Source of the DNA: an uncultured Bifidobacteriaceae bacterium
Lineage (GTDB): Bacteria > Actinomycetota > Actinomycetes > Actinomycetales > Bifidobacteriaceae
DNA: 9,058 nt
NCBI GenBank assembly: GCA_947253155.1
Contig: CAMXYK010000027.1
Span: 1 to 9,058 of the forward strand
Direction: 5' to 3'
Both the position numbers and the translations under genes were made by a program. Under the pieces are notes generated by a model, which had not been told where the DNA came from, searched no databases, and saw only the letters and a program-made list of their open reading frames with translations. The stretch's first letter is position 1; every line of letters begins with the position of its first letter. This document shows, piece after piece, positions 1 through 5,050 of the stretch.

Positions 1-81
1 CTAAATTTCTACTAAATTTCTACTAAATTTCTACTAAATTTCGCTACGAAATTCACTATGAAATCTCGCTACAAAATCTCA
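1..81. repeat. Degenerate 11-13 bp tandem array at the 3' end of adh
   Basis: Read on the adh (minus) strand, the stop codon is followed by units of roughly 13, 13, 12, 11, 11 and 11 bp and then a partial unit cut by the window edge. The distal units are identical (AATTTAGTAGA). The units nearest the gene (GATTTTGTAGCGA, GATTTCATAGTGA) resemble the last sense codons plus stop (GATCTTTCGCACTGA). Every unit contains at least one TAG or TGA on the coding strand. The array may continue to the left of the window. It has no unique spacers, so it is not a CRISPR, and it has no stem plus T-run, so it is not a typical terminator. Its function is unknown. Confidence 0.85.
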
Positions 82-1089
82 GTGCGAAAGATCAATTACC
101 ATACGGCCACGAATCTTGCCAGCAAGCATTTCGTCGAAGATATCGTTAATATCTTCCATCTTGCGCATATGGCATTGCGGCACAACCAATCCTTCAGCAC
201 CAAACTGGAAAGCCTCAGCCAAATCCTTACGCGTGCCAACAAGGGAGCCAACAAGGCGAATGCCGTCAAGCACCAAGCGTGGAATGCTGAGTTCCATATC
301 CTCTGGAGGCAAACCAACAGCAGCAACTGTGCCGCCTGCGCGAACTGAATTAACAGCAGAATTAAATGCATCCTTGCTTACAGCAGTCACAACAGCACCG
401 TGAGCGCCGCCAACCTTCTTCATAGCAAACTCAGCAACATCTTCCTTCAATGGATTCACGCACAAATCAGCACCATACTGCTTAGCAAACTCAAGTTGTG
501 CATCATTAACATCAACTGCAATAACATGAGCGCTAAAAACCTTCTTTGCATACTGCAAAGCAAGATTGCCTAAGCCGCCAAGACCAAAAAGAATAAGCCA
601 TTCGCCAGGACGTACTCCAGATTCCTTAATAGCCTTATAGGTTGTTACACCTGCGCAAGTAATAGAGCTTGCAGGAGCAGGTTCCAAACCATCTGGAACT
701 TTCACAGCATAATCAGCAGCAACAATGCACTGTTGAGCCATGCCACCATCTGCCGTGTAGCCTGCGTTCAATACGCTACGGCACAAAGTTTCGCGACCAG
801 TAGTGCAATATTCGCAGTATCCGCAACCCTTAAAGAACCATGCGACCGATGCGCGATCGCCAGGCTTTAACGTGGTAACGCCAGGTCCAACCTCGCGAAC
901 AATACCAATGCCTTCGTGACCGAGCACAACACCAGTTTTATCGCCAAAATCCTGGTTCTTCACATGAAGATCAGTATGGCACACGCCACAGCACTCCATG
1001 TCCAACAATGCTTCGCCGAATTCAAGCGGACGAAGTTCCTTCTCAACAACCTGAGCTTTCTTATCTTTGGTTGCAACAATAGCCTTCAT
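79..1089 (-). CDS. adhP: Zinc-dependent alcohol dehydrogenase, AdhP-like (NAD-dependent)
   Basis: This 336-residue protein belongs to the medium-chain dehydrogenase/reductase superfamily and has the usual length for AdhP. It should interconvert primary alcohols and aldehydes, mainly ethanol and acetaldehyde, in the cytoplasm with NAD(H). Catalytic zinc ligands are visible as Cys37, His58 and Glu59 (in GHEG) and Cys145. The structural zinc site is complete: Cys89, Cys92, Cys95 and Cys103. The Rossmann dinucleotide motif GLGGLG is at 169-174. Asp193, at the end of the second beta strand (AVDV), predicts NAD rather than NADP. The ATG is preceded by a full AAGGAGG at 5 nt spacing, which fixes the start. 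In a fermentative bifidobacterium it would help reoxidise NADH. It is transcribed away from the tRNA and TPR genes and appears monocistronic here. Many C-ending codons suggest good expression. The exact substrate cannot be read from sequence. Confidence 0.95.
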   Translation of the reverse strand: MKAIVATKDKKAQVVEKELRPLEFGEALLDMECCGVCHTDLHVKNQDFGDKTGVVLGHEGIGIVREVGPGVTTLKPGDRASVAWFFKGCGYCEYCTTGRETLCRSVLNAGYTADGGMAQQCIVAADYAVKVPDGLEPAPASSITCAGVTTYKAIKESGVRPGEWLILFGLGGLGNLALQYAKKVFSAHVIAVDVNDAQLEFAKQYGADLCVNPLKEDVAEFAMKKVGGAHGAVVTAVSKDAFNSAVNSVRAGGTVAAVGLPPEDMELSIPRLVLDGIRLVGSLVGTRKDLAEAFQFGAEGLVVPQCHMRKMEDINDIFDEMLAGKIRGRMVIDLSH

Positions 1090-1094
1090 AGAGA

Positions 1095-1101
1095 CCTCCT
1101 T
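1095..1101 (-). promoter_or_regulatory. Strong Shine-Dalgarno of adh
   Basis: On the minus strand AAGGAGG lies 5 nt before the ATG. It is a full complement of the 16S rRNA tail and by far the best ribosome binding site in the window. It sets the adh start and suggests efficient translation. Confidence 0.9.
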
Positions 1102-1108
1102 GTTCTAT

Positions 1109-1140
1109 TTGTTCTTGTTTCTTCATTGGTTCAAGAACAA
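1109..1140 (-). promoter_or_regulatory. Inverted repeat (leader hairpin) in the adh 5' untranslated region
   Basis: TTGTTCTTG at 1109-1117 and CAAGAACAA at 1132-1140 form a perfect 9-bp inverted repeat with a 14-nt loop, 7 nt upstream of the adh Shine-Dalgarno. A second copy of TTGTTCT at 1100-1106, overlapping the edge of the Shine-Dalgarno, could pair with the same distal arm. In RNA this gives two mutually exclusive foldings, one of them touching the ribosome site. It could instead be a protein operator; on the plus strand GTTCAAGAAC inside it is itself a short palindrome. There is no T-run, so it is not an intrinsic terminator. Confidence 0.5.
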
Positions 1141-1151
1141 CGGCTACGACT

Positions 1152-1180
1152 ATTCTACATAATTTTTTGCATTTTTTCTA
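1152..1180 (-). promoter_or_regulatory. Candidate proximal adh promoter (P2)
   Basis: The minus strand has TAGAAA (1175-1180), a 17-nt spacer and TAGAAT (1152-1157). These match the sigma-70-type consensus at 4/6 and 5/6. Transcription would start near 1146, giving a leader of about 57 nt that includes the 9-bp inverted repeat. The surrounding sequence is very AT-rich, so chance matches are likely. Confidence 0.35.
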
Positions 1181-1220
1181 AAAAATATCATTTTTTATGG
1201 CTAGTTAGTCTAAAAAATTA

Positions 1221-1232
1221 TTTTGCGCAAAA
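1221..1232. promoter_or_regulatory. 12-bp palindrome TTTTGCGCAAAA, operator-like
   Basis: This perfect 12-bp palindrome lies immediately downstream of the candidate P1 -10 box (1234-1239) of adh, centred close to the predicted transcription start (about 1227). That is a classic repressor position. No regulator is assigned; the motif is not one I can match to a known family. Confidence 0.4.
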
Positions 1233-1233
1233 A

Positions 1234-1261
1234 ATCTTACAATTAAACATAAAAGTGTCAA
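1234..1261 (-). promoter_or_regulatory. Candidate distal adh promoter (P1)
   Basis: The minus strand has a perfect TTGACA (1256-1261), a 16-nt spacer and TAAGAT (1234-1239, 4/6). The predicted start is near 1227, giving a leader of about 140 nt. The same TAAGAT hexamer serves as the -10 box of the divergent tRNA promoter. The perfect -35 makes this the better of the two adh candidates. Confidence 0.45.
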
Positions 1262-1280
1262 AAGTTTACAAAAAGCATCA

Positions 1281-1302
1281 ATTATAAACCGTTAACAAAC
1301 GG
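1281..1302. promoter_or_regulatory. Perfect TATAAT (minus strand) next to a CCGTT/AACGG inverted repeat
   Basis: On the minus strand a perfect TATAAT (1281-1286) lies just downstream of an inverted repeat CCGTT-4nt-AACGG (1289-1302). No acceptable -35 box sits at the right distance. TTGTTAA-CGGT-TTATAAT on this strand has one perfect half of the Rex-type pattern TTGTTAA-N4-TTAACAA and 4/7 in the other half, which is suggestive only. The rest of 1262-1372 is AT-rich and shows no gene or other clear signal. Confidence 0.25.
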
Positions 1303-1372
1303 CAACAGTGCATTAAAAGTGCAGCAAACGCTCAAATGAATCGCACGCATAAAACAACACACCGTAAAATCC

Positions 1373-1409
1373 TTGAAAATTAAGCAATATTAGAATTTTT
1401 CAATATTGC
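1373..1409. repeat. Two overlapping, mutually exclusive inverted repeats
   Basis: GCAATATT (1384-1391) and AATATTGC (1402-1409) make a perfect 8-bp stem with a 10-nt loop. TTGAAAA (1373-1379) and TTTTCAA (1397-1403) make a 7-bp stem that shares bases 1402-1403, so the two cannot form together. They sit just upstream of the tRNA promoter -35 box, outside the expected tRNA transcript. They may bind a protein at the DNA level or be chance structure in AT-rich sequence. Confidence 0.4.
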
Positions 1410-1423
1410 GCGACATCCCAAAG

Positions 1424-1452
1424 TTGCATTTAAGCAAAAAATTAACTAAGAT
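1424..1452 (+). promoter_or_regulatory. Promoter of tRNA-Gly
   Basis: TTGCAT (1424-1429), a 17-nt spacer and TAAGAT (1447-1452) match sigma-70-type elements at 4/6 each with ideal spacing. Transcription would begin near 1459, leaving a leader of about 7 nt before the mature tRNA 5' end at 1466. This is a typical arrangement for a single tRNA gene. Confidence 0.65.
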
Positions 1453-1465
1453 GACTTTTTGTTTT

Positions 1466-1541
1466 GCGGACATAGCTTAGTTGGTAAAGCGCAACCTTGC
1501 CAAGGTTGAGACCGCGGGTTCGAGTCCCGTTGTCCGCTCCA
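1466..1541 (+). tRNA. tRNA-Gly (anticodon GCC), CCA encoded
   Basis: All four arms are present. The acceptor is GCGGACA (1466-1472) with TGTCCGC (1531-1537). The D stem is GCTT/AAGC with loop AGTTGGTA. The anticodon stem is CAACC/GGTTG with loop TTGCCAA, giving anticodon GCC at 1499-1501, which reads GGC and GGT glycine codons. The T stem is GCGGG/CCCGT with loop TTCGAGT, including one G-T pair. The discriminator base is T1538 and CCA (1539-1541) is encoded. A run of seven T (1542-1548) follows directly and may help end the transcript. It is a single gene with its own promoter. No duplicated tRNA end or integrase is seen nearby, so nothing suggests an integrated element here. Confidence 0.97.
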
Positions 1542-1553
1542 TTTTTTTAGTAT

Positions 1554-1581
1554 TTGATTTATGAAATCGTGTTTCCATAAT
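1554..1581 (+). promoter_or_regulatory. Candidate promoter of the TPR gene
   Basis: TTGATT (1554-1559, 4/6), a 16-nt spacer and CATAAT (1576-1581, 5/6) lie between the T-run after the tRNA and the TPR gene. The predicted start near 1588 would give a leader of about 28 nt. Read-through from the tRNA promoter is an alternative. Confidence 0.45.
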
Positions 1582-1615
1582 TGCTACTAGCATCGATTTT
1601 GAAAGAATGGGGATT

Positions 1616-4600
1616 ATGGCTGACGACGTACAATCTACCGAGCAGGCAGCTTCGAAAGAAGATTGTAGGTCAATTATGCTTGACGCTATTGAATCCTTAT
1701 GGGCTAATGGCGAAGTCACTTCTATTCCTGCATTCGCTAAGCACAAAATTTTTAATAACTTCCCAAAATTACCTTCAAATACGCAATTAGCATGGTTTAA
1801 AATTCCAGGCAAAAAATTTGCTATTTCGTTAGGCTTATGCAAAGAAGACGGAAAATATTTTCGCCAACTTGCGATTGCTGACGAAGACGGAAGAGTTTAT
1901 ACAGGAGATAAAGTAACTCCCGAAGAAGCTATCGAAAGACTTCCGCAATTGTCTTTAATTGAGCAAGGTTCTTTTGACTTGTGCAATAGCGCACGATTTT
2001 ACGGATCGGCCTCAATTCCTAAATCTAATAATTTTATTAAGCATATTGTTAAAAAGTGCGGAAAAGTATTTGGAAATATTAATAATTCGCCAATTGTTTA
2101 CGGCGATGTTGTTATGCAAGTTTCACTAGACGACGGCTTGCATAAAGTTGCTTCATGGCTTTGCCAAAATAACGGCAAGAATAAAAAGTACACGATTGAA
2201 GCAACGCGCGTATTTTTGCCGGATTCTATGCGATGCAATTTATCGTATGCTGACGCTATTGCTACAGTATTTTTTGCATCATTCTTCATACCAGATTTAC
2301 ATCAAAGCCTGGTTGGATTTGGGTATTATCACGTTTTGCACCGTTTACACACCGAAGCTCCTCTTGGAGCTATTAGACGCAGCATAGCCGATATTAAATC
2401 CATACGCGAAGAAGGCTTGTGCATGTCTGGATTAGAGTCCTACTATGAGCGCGTTATGCACGATGTTGGCGCATTAGAACCTACTCACAGCTTGGAGGCG
2501 GTACACGGGGCTGAAAGATTGCATTTGCAAGAAGCTCAGCGAACTTCAGCACATTACTTAATTTGGGATGATTCATTAGAGCCATCTGCAGCATTAAAAG
2601 TATTGCGAATTGAAGGCGCGCTAAACCGTTTACAAGCAATATATCAATGCCTTCAAACGAACGCTTCTAAAGGCGGTAAAAGTTTAGAAAGCAATATAAG
2701 CCTAGAACGTATTGCTGCTATTGATAACGCAATTATTGAAGATCCTGCTTTTATTGCTAGCGAAACTTTCGGCATGGGCAATTTTGGCAGTCCGCTTAGA
2801 GACGACAGCATACGCCCATTAATGCACTTGTGGCGAAAAGCTCGTAAATGTCAACAATCAGCGTCTTATTTAAAACAAGCAGAAGCAGGAGAGTGGCTGT
2901 ACCGTAAATCGCTTTCTGAGCTTATACGAAGCTTATATTTGCCGTTCCGTTTTGATGCTGATTTTCGCTCTAATCTTAACGATGGAAAAGTAGCTATAGC
3001 TTTTACTTCTACAGGATCATCGCTAATGCCAGTATACAAATACGATAGTTTAAAAAATCAGTGGCATAAGTATAGCGATACTGAAAAATCGCGTATGTCA
3101 ACAAACTATAATTTGCGAATTGGTATTATGCTTGCAACGCTTGCTTTTGGTGCAAGTGAAAAAATACAGAACGTTTCTATTCGATTAGATTCAATCGGAT
3201 TAGAAGAAATGGTCGCTGCTCAAGACAGTGCAATCAACACTCTGCTAAGCCGTACGCTTAGAGCGCTTAATAGCATGAGTGCAGCTGCATCACCTTCAAA
3301 AGGCGAGCCGAAAGATGGTGACGTTCATGGAGATCCTGCACAATTGCAAGATTTACAACATCTTCCACTTGCAGACGTAGTAGAAGCGGCACAATCGTTA
3401 GTAGATGCTCATACAAGCGATTTTGCAAATAGCATGCTAAGCGAAAACGAAAGCTTGCAATCAGATATTAAAAACAGCAATAACGATGAAAGTATAGAAG
3501 AGAAAGATAGTAACGAGAACAAAGTTAATAGCAAAGGTAACGAAAGTAACGAAAATCTAGAAAACAACACTAACTATAACAATGCCAATAATGCGAATCC
3601 GCTAGCAGCTTTTAGCGAGCCTCCCGCAATACGCACTCTTATAACAGTTACTTTTGATCGCGAAAACTTTGTAAAATACATTCGCACTTACGGATTACAA
3701 AATCCAATAGAAATATACGAGCAATCAAACGCAAATATGCGCATACTAAAAGACGGATCGCTCGATACAGTAGAGGCATCATTCGACCTACACGACGCGT
3801 CTTTTGCTCCGCATGGAGCTCAAGAAGAGCCAGAATTCTCAGACACAGTATTCGACCAAGACCAGGAAGAAATACTCGGAACACAGTTTGCACAAGGCTT
3901 ATCAATTCAACGCGAAGATTTGCTCCAACAAGCAGTAGCCGACTTCCACCACATTGCTGCACTGCAAATGCCAACAACAGCAGAAAAAGCTCGAGAAGCA
4001 ATGAATATTATTGAAAATATTGGCGACCCAGAGCTTAGCGCGCAATCAAGTAACGTAACTCGAGCATTAATAGACGAAACTCCAATACCAGAGCTTTCTT
4101 TCAAAGCATCGCAAGATATACGATCCATGCGCATTAAAGCGCAAGAACAGCTTATGGAAGGCGATATTAAGCAAGCAATTGAATCATACGAGCAAAACAT
4201 AGCTCAATTCGACTCAATGTTCGCAGTAGAAAACACTGTGCCACGCTACTTTAATTCATACGCAGAAAGAGTAGTATACAATCGACTATTTGCCACTCCA
4301 GACGAGCATACACTACTTATTCCAGACGGACTGTTCTACGCACACATGGAACTAGCAGACCTGCTTTCACAACTACACCAACCAGACGCTGCCATAAAAC
4401 ACTTAAACACAATGGTTTCCTACGCGCCAACATACGCACTATCGCACTTAAGACTAGCTGCAGCATTATCCCAGCAAGAAGATTGGGCATCAGTAATAGC
4501 AGCATGCTTAAACGCTTTAAGAGTATCTTTCGACAAAGATGACGCAGCATTCGCATACTACAGATTAGCTTACGCAGCATGGATGCAAGACAGGTTCATG

Positions 4601-4939
4601 CTCGCAGCCAGCGCATACCGCATGGCAGACTATTTAGCTCCAGGAAGAATAGAACCATTACAAATGGAACTAGAAGAACTACTATCTAGAATGCGCTCGC
4701 AGTGTTATAAAGCTCCGACTAATATGGATGAAGTGCATCAATGTTTCGAGCATGAAGATATTCCTGTATGGCCAAATATTGAAGCAAATAATATTATTGG
4801 CAAAGCTGCGAAGCTTACGGTTAACGATGGAATGTTTGTGATTGCAAGAACTTTGTGTGTTGCGCATATTCGAATGTCTTCGTCTGAAGATTTAGAAGGC
4901 GCAGTACAGTCGCAATTCTTACGTTCGCTAAATGCGTGA
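1616..4939 (+). CDS. Large cytoplasmic TPR-repeat protein of unknown function
   Basis: I chose ATG 1616 (1107 aa) because GGGGATT precedes it, much like the GGGGATTTT before ligA. An in-frame ATG at 1607 would add three residues but has no well-placed ribosome site. There is no signal peptide or convincing membrane segment, so it is probably cytoplasmic. Residues 1 to about 600 form a long, mainly helical-looking region that I do not recognise. Residues about 606-662 are a low-complexity Asn/Glu/Ser/Lys linker, likely disordered. The C-terminal third contains TPR-like helix pairs: one around 842-870 (QLMEGDIKQAIESYEQ) and about three consecutive repeats at 920-1020, with the spaced Ala, Tyr and Pro residues of the family. 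TPRs mediate protein-protein contacts, so a scaffold or regulatory role is plausible but not shown. Codon choice changes sharply inside the gene: about 3640-4690 uses C-ending pyrimidine codons, the flanks do not. It is probably a lineage-restricted bifidobacterial protein. Confidence 0.85.
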   Translation: MADDVQSTEQAASKEDCRSIMLDAIESLWANGEVTSIPAFAKHKIFNNFPKLPSNTQLAWFKIPGKKFAISLGLCKEDGKYFRQLAIADEDGRVYTGDKVTPEEAIERLPQLSLIEQGSFDLCNSARFYGSASIPKSNNFIKHIVKKCGKVFGNINNSPIVYGDVVMQVSLDDGLHKVASWLCQNNGKNKKYTIEATRVFLPDSMRCNLSYADAIATVFFASFFIPDLHQSLVGFGYYHVLHRLHTEAPLGAIRRSIADIKSIREEGLCMSGLESYYERVMHDVGALEPTHSLEAVHGAERLHLQEAQRTSAHYLIWDDSLEPSAALKVLRIEGALNRLQAIYQCLQTNASKGGKSLESNISLERIAAIDNAIIEDPAFIASETFGMGNFGSPLRDDSIRPLMHLWRKARKCQQSASYLKQAEAGEWLYRKSLSELIRSLYLPFRFDADFRSNLNDGKVAIAFTSTGSSLMPVYKYDSLKNQWHKYSDTEKSRMSTNYNLRIGIMLATLAFGASEKIQNVSIRLDSIGLEEMVAAQDSAINTLLSRTLRALNSMSAAASPSKGEPKDGDVHGDPAQLQDLQHLPLADVVEAAQSLVDAHTSDFANSMLSENESLQSDIKNSNNDESIEEKDSNENKVNSKGNESNENLENNTNYNNANNANPLAAFSEPPAIRTLITVTFDRENFVKYIRTYGLQNPIEIYEQSNANMRILKDGSLDTVEASFDLHDASFAPHGAQEEPEFSDTVFDQDQEEILGTQFAQGLSIQREDLLQQAVADFHHIAALQMPTTAEKAREAMNIIENIGDPELSAQSSNVTRALIDETPIPELSFKASQDIRSMRIKAQEQLMEGDIKQAIESYEQNIAQFDSMFAVENTVPRYFNSYAERVVYNRLFATPDEHTLLIPDGLFYAHMELADLLSQLHQPDAAIKHLNTMVSYAPTYALSHLRLAAALSQQEDWASVIAACLNALRVSFDKDDAAFAYYRLAYAAWMQDRFMLAASAYRMADYLAPGRIEPLQMELEELLSRMRSQCYKAPTNMDEVHQCFEHEDIPVWPNIEANNIIGKAAKLTVNDGMFVIARTLCVAHIRMSSSEDLEGAVQSQFLRSLNA

Positions 4940-5010
4940 GAATGCGTAAGACATAAGAATGCGCAAGAATAGTAAGAATACGTAGGAAATACGTAGGAAA
5001 TACGTAAAGC
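4931..5010. repeat. Degenerate 10-11 bp tandem array spanning the stop codon of the TPR gene
   Basis: The units read AATGCGTGAG, AATGCGTAAG, ACATAAG, AATGCGCAAG, AATAGTAAG, then AATACGTAGGA twice and AATACGTAAAG. The first unit contains the last two codons and the TGA stop, so the array looks like serial copies of the gene end. Most units carry a stop codon, and all three forward frames are closed several times. No hairpin with a T-run is present. The stretch separates the TPR gene from ligA without an obvious terminator, so read-through into ligA is possible. Confidence 0.85.
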
Positions 5011-5023
5011 TTAAGTAATACTT

Positions 5024-5046
5024 TAAAATAGTTTTTAAGAAGGGGA
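5024..5046 (+). promoter_or_regulatory. Possible ligA -10 box and Shine-Dalgarno
   Basis: TAAAAT (5024-5029, 5/6 of TATAAT) has no good -35 partner, since the repeat array occupies that position. If used, it would give a very short leader. AAGGGGA (5040-5046) is the ribosome binding site, 4 nt from the ATG at 5051, and fixes the ligA start. The promoter part is weak; transcription from upstream is as likely. Confidence 0.3.
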
Positions 5047-5050
5047 TTTT

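Noticed and set aside
1..60. CRISPR-like repeats at the window start
   Set aside because: The units are 11-13 bp and directly adjacent with no unique spacers; this is a short tandem repeat.
58..403. Plus-strand open frames over the 3' part of adh
   Set aside because: They lie antisense to a clearly conserved dehydrogenase; they have no family resemblance and no good ribosome site.
1058..1126. Upstream open frame in the adh leader (minus strand, about 21 codons, overlapping the adh start)
   Set aside because: Its ATG has no Shine-Dalgarno and the frame simply reads through the adh ribosome site; a chance frame is more likely.
916..1287. Plus-strand open frame running from adh into its upstream region
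   Set aside because: Its first half is antisense to adh and its second half translates AT-rich promoter sequence; no ribosome site.
1466..1548. tRNA-Gly as an attachment site of an integrated element
   Set aside because: No integrase, no repeated tRNA 3' end and no foreign gene block is visible in the window.
1477..1842. Minus-strand open frame across the tRNA ending in TTGLEPAVSTLARLRFTN
   Set aside because: This is the familiar spurious translation of the antisense strand of a tRNA gene, joined to antisense of the TPR gene.
5010..5040. Intrinsic terminator between the TPR gene and ligA
   Set aside because: Only an 11-nt near-palindrome (AAGTA/TACTT) with a 1-nt loop is present, AT-only in strength and without a stable GC stem.
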